In this document: positions 50,601-58,412 of the stretch, in pieces
How positions within the stretch are numbered: the stretch's first letter is position 1
How the letters are laid out: each line of letters starts with the position of its first letter
NCBI RefSeq assembly: GCF_002285435.1
Contig: NZ_NSBT01000037.1
Coordinates: forward strand, 1,223,568 to 1,287,567
DNA from: Actibacterium ureilyticum
Lineage (GTDB): Bacteria > Pseudomonadota > Alphaproteobacteria > Rhodobacterales > Rhodobacteraceae
DNA length: 64,000 nt
Reading direction: 5' to 3'
Position numbers and translations under genes: made by a program
Notes under the pieces: model-generated
Database searches by the model: none
The model's input: only the letters and a program-made list of their open reading frames with translations
Told to the model about the DNA's origin: nothing

Positions 50601-52313
50601 ACCGGCAGCGTGGTCATGAACCGTGGCGCCGACACGCTGATCATCGAAGGCGGTGCGGATATTCGTGACGCCACCCTGTTCAATGGCGGGGATGACGCCG
50701 ATGACGCCCTGGTGTTTTCAGGCTTCACAGGCACGTTCGACAGCGCGGTATTCACGGGCTGGGAAAACCTGACGGCACAGGATGGCAGCAGCCTGACACT
50801 GGACAGCACGGACACGGGCGGCCTCGACGCCATCCTGATCGACACCAACGCCAGTATCGTCGCCAGCAATGCAGGCTTCGCTTTGGACGGAGAGCTTCAG
50901 GTCAACGCGACCGGCCGCTTTCTGGCCGGGGCGGCTGGGGCGGGGGATGCCTCGTTCGCCCGGACGGTGCTGAACGATGGCCTGATTAGCGCCGCCGATG
51001 GGGCAAGCGGTGACCGGCTGTCGTTTGGCGCGGATCTGACCGGCAAGGGCACGATCGGGCTGGACATCAACCTGACCGAGGGCACCAATGACGCGGTCTT
51101 CGTGGCGGGCAACACCGCCGGGGCGCGTCAGGGGATCGAGCTGACCAAATCGGGCCGCACCGTCGATGCGGCGCAGACATTCACGCTGGTCACGGTCGCC
51201 GGAACCAGCAGCGCGGCGGATTTCCGGTTGGTCAACGCCGATTTCGTCACCAATGGCGGCGTACAGGCGATCAGCGACGGCGAAATCGCCTATCTTCTGG
51301 AACATGATGCCGTGGCGGGAACATTCGTTCTGAACCCCTTTGCCAAGGGGGATCTGATCGACAACCCGGGCGGCGCGTTCCTGGCCGCGGGGGCGGAACA
51401 GTTCAGCACGCATCTGACCTTTGGCTCGGCCTTGGGCCGGGTGATGGGCGCAACGCCGCGCGACGGCCGCGGCACGCAAACGGTCAGCCGCGCGCTGCAC
51501 GAATTTTCCACCGCGACCCTGCCACCGGTCTGGGTCCAGGCCACGGGCCAGCGCAGCAGCTATACGGCCGACGACCGCGAGGTCGATACCGATATCGCCG
51601 ATCTGCGCTTCGGGGCGGCCTTGCCGCTGGCGGATGTGTTCGGCGGGCGACTTGTCGGGGGGCTGGAATTCGGCGTCAGCCGAATCTCGAGCGATGTGGA
51701 AACCGCATTGACCCGCGCGGCGATCGATACCGATGCCCATGATGTGACGCTAAGCGCCCTGTGGGTCGCGGACGACTATTTCTATACCGATGTCCAGCTG
51801 CGTTATGCCCGCTTCGACAGCCAGGTCACCCCAAGGGGTGGTAAAGCGGTCGATGTGAACGGCGACGGCTATGGTCTGTCGGTCGAGATGGGCAAGCCGT
51901 TCGAGTTGCAAAACGGTCTGACGCTTATTCCGCAGGCGCAGATCATGTACAGCGATATCGATATCGACGATGTGGCGGACTTGGGCGGGGGCGGGTTGAA
52001 CGGATCGGTTTCCGATGGCGATAATCTGACCGGCCGTCTGGGCCTACGGGCGGAAAAGAACCTTTCTGGCGGCTCGGTGCTGTTCGGACAGGTCGACTAT
52101 TTCCATGCGTTCGACAATACGACGGCGGTCGATTTCGGCGCAGAGACCATTACCACCGCGCGGGACCGAAGCTCTGTCGCGCTGACGTTGGGTGGGCAGA
52201 TGGCGATTTCGCAGAACACGACGCTGTTCGGGGAAGTCACCGGCGCAACCGGCTTCGGCGGCTCGAACGAGCACAGCTTCGGCGGCAGCGTGGGCTTCCG
52301 TATCGAGTTCTAG
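47616..52313 (+). CDS. Autotransporter (type Va) adhesin-like protein with about 16 tandem beta-helix repeats
   Basis: A 1565-residue surface protein. The extended leader of about 53 residues is KTFFRKNPIFTLRGGRMTKYKGRVAS plus a hydrophobic core VAIGAALMLGAGATLAG. Residues about 136-960 hold about 16 repeats of 46-58 residues built on D-L-S-I-T-x-(S/T)-G-x-(I/V)...GI-x-A-x-N...G-A-L-(T/S)-I-D-V-x-D-V-(T/S), as expected for a right-handed beta-helix. A non-repeated stem follows, and from about 1303 an autotransporter barrel (PPVWVQATGQRSSYTADDREVDTDIADLRFGAA ... GGSVGFRIEF, terminal Phe). ATG 47616 has GTGAGGGA upstream. No catalytic triad was seen, so adhesion or aggregation is likelier than proteolysis. 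A strong terminator follows. Confidence 0.92.
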   Translation: MKTFFRKNPIFTLRGGRMTKYKGRVASFAPMIGQVSTVAIGAALMLGAGATLAGSCVDQDGGAFICSGPANDITPEDTILIDEPVSPTTITTEPGFGHNATGDAIRIRDAGTVTFTDANGSQITGGEDGIDTLTDDGISITTTGHVAGGNDGIIARNVSTGAMSIDVVDVTGATGRGIFANNSDGRNDNPPITDLTITASGTVQGATDGIVASLGVASGAFYFPASGDLSINVVDVIGSDGIGIHAVNTGTDLSVTSIGQIGAAQHGVLAINQGQGATHVDVARVTSTAADGVRVINESLTTDLSITAPGTVAGNQNGIYAINTGTGALTIDVADVSADNGRGIQAGNYGTDLSITATGTIAAAQDGIFAQNVGTGALTIDVADVTSTSGKGIDASNGSAGTDLSITSTGHIQAAQHGILAINQGTGALSIDVGDVTSTDEHGISAVNSIQGTDLSITASGAVTVDDDGIYASNSGSGALTIDVTDVSSANSLGVQARNNGTDLSITATGAIQAALDGISVDHTGTGAVSIDVTDVTSTGEDGIFAYLDSGATGLTLTASGSITASDDGIFVENLGSGATTINVVDVASATGDGIVAFSSAPGTDLSITSTGTIATVQSGIKVDNRGSGALTIDVSDVISTDGKGIEAINRSTGTDLTITASGTVSASDTAIEAINDGSGTLSVAVNTVHSDEGYGIEAINDNEFDSDLLISATGHVSGFKGIFADQGNSGVLSIDVADVTATGGHGILATSFGADMTITASGTITAFENGIDAEQRGDGDLTIDVADVTGGSGGASGYGIYATGDDETTRMTITSSGHVTGTTGGITAQTNGGDSDMILDVVDVTATGGNGIQADHRGADLSITSSGTVTGSQTGIAAFHSGDGALTINATNALGTNGRGIFAQSYGTDISITATGDIAGEDGGIAALNYGTGVTSVTVSGNVSSTDGPAIQATSQTTSTIELLDGAVVDPASGQAIVNGSDAGTLILRDGSRLTGSVVMNRGADTLIIEGGADIRDATLFNGGDDADDALVFSGFTGTFDSAVFTGWENLTAQDGSSLTLDSTDTGGLDAILIDTNASIVASNAGFALDGELQVNATGRFLAGAAGAGDASFARTVLNDGLISAADGASGDRLSFGADLTGKGTIGLDINLTEGTNDAVFVAGNTAGARQGIELTKSGRTVDAAQTFTLVTVAGTSSAADFRLVNADFVTNGGVQAISDGEIAYLLEHDAVAGTFVLNPFAKGDLIDNPGGAFLAAGAEQFSTHLTFGSALGRVMGATPRDGRGTQTVSRALHEFSTATLPPVWVQATGQRSSYTADDREVDTDIADLRFGAALPLADVFGGRLVGGLEFGVSRISSDVETALTRAAIDTDAHDVTLSALWVADDYFYTDVQLRYARFDSQVTPRGGKAVDVNGDGYGLSVEMGKPFELQNGLTLIPQAQIMYSDIDIDDVADLGGGGLNGSVSDGDNLTGRLGLRAEKNLSGGSVLFGQVDYFHAFDNTTAVDFGAETITTARDRSSVALTLGGQMAISQNTTLFGEVTGATGFGGSNEHSFGGSVGFRIEF
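48021..50500 (+). repeat. Coding tandem repeats of the autotransporter passenger
   Basis: About 16 units of roughly 140-175 bp encode the D-L-S-I-T / G-A-L-T-I-D-V beta-helix rungs. Units 4-8 (about 48523-49270) are most alike, while the outer ones have diverged. Codons differ between units, so the repetition is old or maintained at protein level. Unequal exchange could still change the number of units. Confidence 0.85.
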
Positions 52314-52618
52314 GATATCGCACACGACGCCGTCCGTAATCCGAGGCACCGGGAAATCCGACCAGCGGGACGACAAGGCGGCGCCTGATGCCGAAATGAA
52401 ACAGCGCGTCTGACCACGGCGATTGCCGTGAACGGGCACCCAATAACGGGGTGCCCGTTTCGCTTTCGCGTCCCCGGAGCCACGCCCGCTGGCAAGCACG
52501 GCGCCTGCCCTTCGCACGTCTGGCCCGACCCGATCTGAAAGCCGCGCAACCTTATACCAAAGTCCACGATCGTGCGCGCACCCGTTGATCGTAGTATTGT
52601 ATCCGGGAGGAGGTCGTC
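52314..52618. other. Intergenic region between the autotransporter and the AcoR-like regulator
   Basis: 305 bp without a gene. It holds the autotransporter terminator (52431-52460), a 10-bp palindrome CACGATCGTG at 52565-52574 in the presumed regulator promoter, and a strong Shine-Dalgarno site GGGAGGAGG just before the regulator ATG at 52619. The stretch 52314-52430 shows nothing recognisable. Confidence 0.5.
52431..52460 (+). terminator. Strong terminator after the autotransporter
   Basis: Perfect 11-bp arms (AACGGGCACCC and GGGTGCCCGTT) with a 7-base loop, followed by TCGCTTTCG on the plus strand. The U-tract is weak but the stem is very stable. It isolates the regulator unit downstream. 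Confidence 0.8.
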
Positions 52619-54367
52619 ATGGTGGAATGGAATCACATCGAGGAAATCGCGCAGGTCCTGGATGGTCACGCGACGGGGCGGGACAGTTATGTGGATGCTT
52701 CCTGGCGGCGGTGTGTCGAGCTCTACGGGATGGACCCGACGCGCAACGAGCCGGCCCACATCGTCACCGACAGCGAATTCCGCACGCATCGCGAGCAGGC
52801 CGAATGGATGATCGGCGCGGCACGGTCGAGCCTGCAAAGCCTGTTTCGTCAGGTGGCGGGCCAGAATTACGTCCTGTTGCTGACGGATGCCAAGGGCGTA
52901 TGCGTCGACTTCTTCGGTGATGAGCTGTTTGTGGACGATTTGCGCGGTGCGGGGCTTTACCTGGGGTCGAACTGGTCCGAAGATCTTGCCGGAACATGCG
53001 GCGTCGGGGCCTGCATTGTCACCGGCGAGCCGGTCACCGTGCATCAGGACGACCATTTCGGAAACGCGCATACTGGGCTGTCCTGCACATCGGCACCAAT
53101 CTATGACAGTCTGGGGCAGCTTGCCGCGATCCTGGATATCTCGTTGCTGCGCTCGCCGACACCGAAAAGCAGTCAGAACCTTGCAATGTCGCTTGTGACG
53201 GCCGCGGCGCGGCGGGTCGAGATGGCGAACCTGATGGCAGCCAGCCGCCGGGAATGGGTTCTGCGGTTTTCATCAAGCCCAGAGTTCCTCGATGTGGACC
53301 CGGAAGCGGCCGTATCGCTTGACGGTTCGGGACGGGTGATCGGGGCCACGCGTGCGGCAACCCGGATGCTGTCGCGGGGCAAGAGCCTGATCGGTGAACG
53401 GATTGACGGCCTGCTGGGGTTGAGCGTCGATGACTTGCCCGACCTGATGCGCGACCGCCCCACCGAGGAACGGGTCGTGGCGCTGGAGGATGGCGGCGCC
53501 GTGTTCGGGCATGCGATCGCGCCACAGGCCCCGCGCAGGACCCAAGCCACGCAAAGCGCGACCACCGTCAGTTCGCGAAGCGGCGTTCTGGCAACCCTGG
53601 CGGGCGGCGATCCGACCCTGGTCCGCCTGTTGGCCCAGGCCGAACGGCTGGCACAGACGCAGGTGCCGCTGATGATCTGCGGCGAAAGCGGCAGCGGCAA
53701 GACAAAGCTTGCCCGTGCGATTCACATGGCCTCACGGCGCGGTGGCTTCCTTGCGCTGGATTGTGCCGGCACGCGCCCCGGGGATCTGCGCGAAGCGCTG
53801 GCCGAGAAATCCGGTCAGGGTACATTGCTGCTGCGCCGTGTCGAAGATTTGCCCGCGGAAACCGCACGGGTTCTGGCGGGCCTGCTGGACGCGTATCCCG
53901 ACATGCGCCCGATATCGACCACCTGCCATGCGCCGTCCGATCTGATGTCGCATGAAAATATGCCATCGGCCCTGTATTTCCGGCTGTCGGGGTCGGTGCT
54001 GGAATTGCCGCCCCTGCGCGAAAGGCAAGATCTGGGCTGGCTGATCGAACGCATGCTGCGGCGACGATGCGGGGGCGAGATGCGCCTGACACCTTCGGCG
54101 CGGACCGAGTTGATGGCGCGCGACTGGCCGGGGAACCTGCGCGAACTTGGCAATGTGCTGGATGTTGCCTGTGCGCTGGCGGAAACGATGGTGATTGACC
54201 TGCCGGATCTTCCGGCCGCCCCCCGGGCGGGCGCGGAAAAGCTGGATCTGGAGTCGGTTCTGGACGCTTGCAACTGGAACATGGCCCGTGCGGCGCGCCG
54301 TCTGGGCGTCAACCGGTCAACCGTTCTGCGCCGCATCCGCAAGGAAGGGTTGCGCGCGCCGGACTGA
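52619..54367 (+). CDS. AcoR-like Fis-type regulator with GAF domain and degenerate AAA+ domain
   Basis: A 582-residue regulator of the acetoin-catabolism AcoR type. An N-terminal GAF-like sensor covers about 70-200 (LLTDAKGVCVDFFGD, GSNWSEDLAGTCGVGACIVTGEPVTVHQDDHF, LSCTSAPIYDSLGQLAAILDIS). A PAS-like part follows (AAVSLDGSGRVIGATRAATRML). The AAA+ domain has intact Walker A GESGSGKT near 356, but the GAFTGA loop is missing and Walker B reads GTLLLRRVEDLP instead of GTLFLDEIGDMP. The C-terminal Fis helix-turn-helix is NMARAARRLGVNRSTVLRRIRKEG. It should therefore not drive sigma-54 open-complex formation. It probably controls the two genes behind it. Confidence 0.88.
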   Translation: MVEWNHIEEIAQVLDGHATGRDSYVDASWRRCVELYGMDPTRNEPAHIVTDSEFRTHREQAEWMIGAARSSLQSLFRQVAGQNYVLLLTDAKGVCVDFFGDELFVDDLRGAGLYLGSNWSEDLAGTCGVGACIVTGEPVTVHQDDHFGNAHTGLSCTSAPIYDSLGQLAAILDISLLRSPTPKSSQNLAMSLVTAAARRVEMANLMAASRREWVLRFSSSPEFLDVDPEAAVSLDGSGRVIGATRAATRMLSRGKSLIGERIDGLLGLSVDDLPDLMRDRPTEERVVALEDGGAVFGHAIAPQAPRRTQATQSATTVSSRSGVLATLAGGDPTLVRLLAQAERLAQTQVPLMICGESGSGKTKLARAIHMASRRGGFLALDCAGTRPGDLREALAEKSGQGTLLLRRVEDLPAETARVLAGLLDAYPDMRPISTTCHAPSDLMSHENMPSALYFRLSGSVLELPPLRERQDLGWLIERMLRRRCGGEMRLTPSARTELMARDWPGNLRELGNVLDVACALAETMVIDLPDLPAAPRAGAEKLDLESVLDACNWNMARAARRLGVNRSTVLRRIRKEGLRAPD

Positions 54368-54370
54368 TGT

Positions 54371-54412
54371 GTTGCGCGGCGTTGCGTATGCAACATGCTG
54401 CGGCGCCGCAAC
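54371..54412. promoter_or_regulatory. Cluster of four GTTGC/GCAAC half-sites, probable activator site
   Basis: GTTGC occurs at 54371-54375 and 54381-54385, and its mirror GCAAC at 54390-54394 and 54408-54412. The inner pair forms GTTGC-GTAT-GCAAC. The cluster begins 4 bp after the regulator stop and ends 96 bp before the monooxygenase ATG, a typical place for an activator. I saw no convincing -24/-12 sigma-54 promoter after it. Confidence 0.45.
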
Positions 54413-54507
54413 CAAAGAGACAGCCGAAAGTTCCAGTTTCCTGTGTCACCAAGGCCGCGCGTTTCGCCACTGTCTGCTCATCACATTGCTGATGAGGAGG
54501 AAACGCA

Positions 54508-56307
54508 ATGCTCGACTCGACAGTCACCGCACAGGTGCAACAGACGCTGGACAGTCTGAACGCCGCCTTGGAACAAGGCGACGCCCAGGCCGCAAGCGCG
54601 CTGTTTGCCACCGACAGCTATTGGCGCGATCTGGTCGCCGTGACATGGAACCTGAAGACGGTAGAGGGGCCGTTGGGTGTTCAGGACATGCTGTCGGCGC
54701 AATTGAAACACACCAAACCGCGCGATTTTGCCATTCAAGAGGGCGAGCTTCCAGCCGAAGATGGCGATGTCATCACCGCATGGATCACCTTCGAGACCGC
54801 TGCAGGCCGGGGATGGGGGCTGATGCGCCTGAGGAATGGCCTGATCTGGACGCTGCTCACCGCGTTGCAGGAGCTGAAAGGTTTCGAGGAGAACCGGGGC
54901 AAGCGCCGTCCCAAGGGCGTCGAGCATGGCGCTGCCAAGGACCGCAAGTCATGGAAAGAAAAGCGCGAGGCCGAGGCGGCCGACCTGGGTTACGGCACGC
55001 AGCCCTATACGGTGATCGTGGGCGGCGGCCAGGGGGGCATCGCCCTTGGCGCGCGGCTGCGCCAGCTTGGGGTGCCGACCATCGTTCTGGACAAGCACGA
55101 CCGGCCCGGCGACCAGTGGCGCTCGCGCTACAAGTCGCTCTGCCTGCATGATCCGATCTGGTATGACCACCTGCCGTATATCAAATTCCCCGACAACTGG
55201 CCGATCTTCACGCCCAAGGACAAGGTGGGTGACTGGCTGGAAATGTACACCAAGGTCATGGAAATCAACTACTGGACCCGGTCCGAGGTCCAGAGCGCGC
55301 AGTACGACGAGGACACCGGGACCTGGACCGTCAAGGTGAACCGCGATGGCGAAGAGGTCACGCTGCGGCCGACGCAGCTGGTGCTGGCGACGGGAATGTC
55401 GGGCAAGCCGAACATTCCGGAGTTTCCGGGGATGGACAGCTTCAAGGGCACCATCCAGCACAGCTCGCAGCACGAAGGCCCGGATGCCTGGACCGGCAAG
55501 AAGGTGGTCGTCGTGGGATCGAACAACTCGGCCCACGATATCTGTGCCGCACTTTGGGAGGCAGATGCCGATGTGACGATGGTGCAGCGCTCGTCCACCC
55601 ATATCGTGCGCTCGGACACCCTGATGGAGATCGGCCTTGGCGCGCTTTATTCCGAAGAGGCCGTGGCCAACGGCGTGACGACCGAAAAGGCCGATATGAT
55701 CTTTGCCTCGCTGCCCTATCGGATCATGCACGAGTTTCAGATCCCGCTGTATGATCAGATGCGCGAACGCGACGCCCAGTTCTATGCCGGGCTGGAAAAA
55801 GCGGGCTTCGAACTGGATTGGGGCGACGACGGTTCGGGCCTTTTCATGAAATACCTGCGGCGCGGCTCGGGCTATTACATCGACGTGGGCGCCAGCCAGT
55901 TGATCATCGACGGCGCCGTGAAACTGGTAAAGGGGCAGGTCGAACGCTTTGACGAGACCGGCGTTGTGCTGACGGATGGCACACATCTGGACGCCGATCT
56001 TGTGGTCATGGCGACCGGCTATGGTTCCATGAACGGCTGGGCTGCAGACCTGATCAGCCAAGAGGTGGCAGACAAGGTCGGCAAGGTCTGGGGCCTGGGC
56101 TCTGACACCACCAAGGACCCCGGCCCGTGGGAGGGCGAGCAGCGCAACATGTGGAAGCCGACCCAGCAGGAGAACCTGTGGTTCCACGGCGGCAACCTGC
56201 ACCAGTCGCGGCACTATTCGCTGTACCTTGCGCTGCAACTGAAGGCCCGGATGGAGGGTTTGGGCACGCCCGTCTATGGCCTGCAAGCGGTGCATCACCT
56301 GTCGTGA
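54508..56307 (+). CDS. Flavin-containing monooxygenase with N-terminal SnoaL/NTF2-like extension
   Basis: A 599-residue FAD/NAD(P)H-dependent enzyme. Residues 1-150 (QTLDSLNAALEQGDAQAASALFATDSYWRDLVAVTWNLKTVEG ...) resemble a SnoaL/NTF2-like domain. The FAD site is VIVGGGQGGIALGARLRQLG near 170 with DKHDRPGDQWRSRY. The FMO identifier is FKGTIQHSSQH (F-x-G-x-x-x-H). The NADPH site is VVVVGSNNSAHDICAAL, and the late motif is LVVMATGYGSMNGW. AGGAGG lies 7 bp before the ATG. It may carry out a Baeyer-Villiger or heteroatom oxidation of a ketone such as acetoin or a related compound; the substrate is not known. Confidence 0.88.
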   Translation: MLDSTVTAQVQQTLDSLNAALEQGDAQAASALFATDSYWRDLVAVTWNLKTVEGPLGVQDMLSAQLKHTKPRDFAIQEGELPAEDGDVITAWITFETAAGRGWGLMRLRNGLIWTLLTALQELKGFEENRGKRRPKGVEHGAAKDRKSWKEKREAEAADLGYGTQPYTVIVGGGQGGIALGARLRQLGVPTIVLDKHDRPGDQWRSRYKSLCLHDPIWYDHLPYIKFPDNWPIFTPKDKVGDWLEMYTKVMEINYWTRSEVQSAQYDEDTGTWTVKVNRDGEEVTLRPTQLVLATGMSGKPNIPEFPGMDSFKGTIQHSSQHEGPDAWTGKKVVVVGSNNSAHDICAALWEADADVTMVQRSSTHIVRSDTLMEIGLGALYSEEAVANGVTTEKADMIFASLPYRIMHEFQIPLYDQMRERDAQFYAGLEKAGFELDWGDDGSGLFMKYLRRGSGYYIDVGASQLIIDGAVKLVKGQVERFDETGVVLTDGTHLDADLVVMATGYGSMNGWAADLISQEVADKVGKVWGLGSDTTKDPGPWEGEQRNMWKPTQQENLWFHGGNLHQSRHYSLYLALQLKARMEGLGTPVYGLQAVHHLS

Positions 56308-56401
56308 CGCCCCCTGGCGGCGCGCCAGACGACGGCGCGCCCATACCCTGGCGGTGTCCTGCCGTCAGGGAAACCCATCACTTGAAAACGGAGAAATCCA
56401 C

Positions 56402-57454
56402 ATGAAAGCAGCACGTTGGCATGGCGTGAAAGACATTCGCGTTGAGGACATAACCGAGCCGAAACCGGGCAAGGACGAGGTCAAGATCAAGGTCGCATGG
56501 ACCGGCATCTGCGGCAGCGATCTGCACGAATATCTCGCCGGGCCGATTTTCGTGCCCGTGGACGAGGATCACCCGCTGAGCCATGACAAGGCCCCGATCA
56601 CGATGGGGCACGAATACTGCGGCACGATCACCGAACTGGGCGAAGACGTCACGGACCTTGCTGTCGGCGATCGTGTTGCCATCGAACCGATCTTCGCCTG
56701 CGGTGAATGCCCGGCCTGCCTCGAGGGCAAGTACAACCTTTGCGACTCGCTGGGGTTCGTCGGGCTGTCCGGCGGGCATGGCGGCTTTGCAACGCACAGC
56801 GTCGTCCCCGCGCGCATGGTCCACAAGATGCCCGATGGGCTTTCGATGGAACAGGGCGCCTTGGTTGAACCCGCCGCCGTCGCCCTGCACGCTGTCCGGC
56901 TGTCCAAGATAAAGGCCGGCGACAAGGCTGCGGTCTTCGGCGCGGGGCCGATCGGGCTGTTGGTGGTGGAATCGCTGCGCGTTGCGGGTGCGTCCGAAAT
57001 CCATGTTGTCGAACCCTCCGAGGTGCGTCGGCAAAAGGCGCTGGATCTGGGCGCCACCGCGGTGATCGACCCCACCGCAACGGACGCCGTCGCGGCGATC
57101 CGCGAGGCGACGGGAGGTGTTCACGTGACCTTCGAGGTGACCGGCGTACCGCAGGTGCTGCCTCAATGCATCGACGCCACCCGCCACGAGGGACAGGTTC
57201 TGGTCGTGTCGATCTGGGAAGCCGAGGCCGCATTCCAGCCCAATACGATCGTGCTCAAAGAACGTCAGCTGCAGGGCACCATTGCCTATCGCAATGTCTA
57301 TCCTGCGGTCATGGCGCTTATGACCCAAGGCTATTTCAGCGCCGACCAACTGGTCACGAAGCGGATCGCCCTGGATGACATCGTGACCGAAGGTTTCGAA
57401 GCGCTTGTCGCCGAGAAATCCCACGTGAAAATCCTGGTTCAGGCGCCCGACTGA
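56402..57454 (+). CDS. Zinc-dependent 2,3-butanediol/alcohol dehydrogenase (MDR family)
   Basis: A 350-residue medium-chain dehydrogenase. Catalytic zinc ligands are C37 (GICGSDLHEY), H70 and E71 (MGHEYCG). Structural-zinc cysteines are C100, C103, C106 and C114 (CGECPACLEGKYNLC). The nucleotide-binding motif is VFGAGPIG. The segment GPIFVPVDEDHPLSHDKAPITMGHE is typical of (R,R)-butanediol dehydrogenases. It converts vicinal diols to acetoin-like ketols with NAD+. Its position behind an AcoR-like regulator and a monooxygenase suggests diol/ketol catabolism. A terminator follows at 57473. Confidence 0.9.
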   Translation: MKAARWHGVKDIRVEDITEPKPGKDEVKIKVAWTGICGSDLHEYLAGPIFVPVDEDHPLSHDKAPITMGHEYCGTITELGEDVTDLAVGDRVAIEPIFACGECPACLEGKYNLCDSLGFVGLSGGHGGFATHSVVPARMVHKMPDGLSMEQGALVEPAAVALHAVRLSKIKAGDKAAVFGAGPIGLLVVESLRVAGASEIHVVEPSEVRRQKALDLGATAVIDPTATDAVAAIREATGGVHVTFEVTGVPQVLPQCIDATRHEGQVLVVSIWEAEAAFQPNTIVLKERQLQGTIAYRNVYPAVMALMTQGYFSADQLVTKRIALDDIVTEGFEALVAEKSHVKILVQAPD

Positions 57455-57472
57455 CACCCCAGAAACGGAAAC

Positions 57473-57503
57473 CCGGCCGCCCCGATTGACGAAGGGCGGC
57501 CGG
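57473..57503 (+). terminator. Terminator after the butanediol dehydrogenase gene
   Basis: Perfect 10-bp arms (CCGGCCGCCC and GGGCGGCCGG) with an 11-base loop, 19 bp past the stop codon. No U-tract, but the stem is very GC-rich. Confidence 0.65.
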
Positions 57504-57821
57504 AGCCAGCCCCCATAGGAACGCGCAGCTGTTTGATGAGAATTTGCGTGGGCGAGCTTATAGAAATTATTGTGGTGCATCCGGGCATTGACCGTCCCAA
57601 GACCCCCTGATGGGGCGCTTTGGGTCAACCATTGCTTCAGAATGCGGTTTTGGCACATGGGTTCTCTGTACAAACGACAACCGTGCACAAGCGGCCTTAC
57701 TCCAGTCTCGCTGGTCTGACGACACATGAATATGCTAACTGATCAAATGAAGGCCAAAACCTGAACAGAGCGAACCTATAGACGCGGACTCTTAGCGAGC
57801 AGGACAGGATCGCCACCCGTT
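57504..57821. other. Non-coding stretch upstream of imuA
   Basis: About 318 bp with lower GC content than its surroundings and no gene I recognise. It contains CCCC-TGAT-GGGG at about 57604-57615 and two GAAC copies at 57763-57766 and 57772-57775. The alphaproteobacterial LexA box needs GAAC-N7-GAAC (or GTTC-N7-GTTC), but the spacing here is 5, so no canonical SOS box was found. It presumably holds the promoter of the mutagenesis cassette. The left part may be the scar of an older insertion. Confidence 0.45.
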
Positions 57822-58412
57822 ATGATGCGCCACATGACCGTGACCAACGACATACCGCTTCCCCTTCGCAACGCCCGTGTTCACGAGGCGTATGGCCCCG
57901 GTGCGATAAGTTTTGCCGCGGTTGCCGCGGCGCGGGCCGGGTCGCTGCTGTGGGTCAGGGAATCGTGGCGGAACGAGATGATCAATCCGGTGGGGCTGTC
58001 GGATTTCTTCGACCCGTCGAAGCTGCTGTTGGCCCAGACCAAGGACCAGACCGAAACGCTGGCCGTCGCGGAAGAGGCGCTCAAGGACGGGGCGGTGCCG
58101 CTGGTCGTCATCGAGATCAGCCGCCCGCTCGATCTGCGCGAGGGGCGGCGGTTGCAGCTTGCCGCGAAGGCGGGGAAATCGACGGGACTGTGCCTGATCC
58201 CCGACGGCATGGGCAGCAACGCAGCGGAAACCCGATGGCACTGTATGCCGGTTTTCGACGCAGGCGACTCGACTCTGATGCGCTGGGAAATTATCAAGAA
58301 CAAATCAGGAACATTGAGGGCCTGGCATGTTCGATGGGATGCAACGGCGCGTCGTCTCCATGTGGTTCCCCCGGCTGGCGAGCGACCGGGCTCTGCGGGC
58401 GCGCCCGGTTGA
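57822..58412 (+). CDS. imuA: ImuA-type RecA-like accessory protein of the mutasome
   Basis: A 196-residue protein whose place, directly before imuB and dnaE2, defines it. Weak RecA/SulA-like traits are visible: ARVHEAYGPGAISFAAVAAARAGSLLWVRESW at the start, INPVGLSDFFDPSKLLLAQTKDQTETLAVAEEALKDGAVPLVVIEISRPLDLREGRRLQLAAKAGKSTGLCLIP in the centre, and WHVRWDATARRLHVV at the end. No P-loop is present, as is usual in alphaproteobacterial ImuA. It overlaps imuB by 86 bp. Starts at 57822, 57825 or 57834 are possible; AGGAT at 57808 favours the first. It supports DNA-damage-induced mutagenesis. Confidence 0.85.
   Translation: MMRHMTVTNDIPLPLRNARVHEAYGPGAISFAAVAAARAGSLLWVRESWRNEMINPVGLSDFFDPSKLLLAQTKDQTETLAVAEEALKDGAVPLVVIEISRPLDLREGRRLQLAAKAGKSTGLCLIPDGMGSNAAETRWHCMPVFDAGDSTLMRWEIIKNKSGTLRAWHVRWDATARRLHVVPPAGERPGSAGAPG

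Noticed and set aside
57518..57527. A further GGAACGCG near 57520
   Set aside because: It lacks the TTG and ATGCAAT parts of the shared iron-gene motif and lies in a gap with no transport gene, so it is probably chance.
56378..57727. A minus-strand frame over the butanediol dehydrogenase and the gap behind it, as a possible transposase remnant
   Set aside because: Most of it is antisense to the dehydrogenase, and the part in the gap (57504-57727) shows no transposase motif I can recognise.
57763..57775. LexA-like direct repeat GAAC-N5-GAAC before imuA
   Set aside because: The alphaproteobacterial SOS box requires 7 bases between the half-sites, so it is recorded as a near-miss and not as an SOS box.
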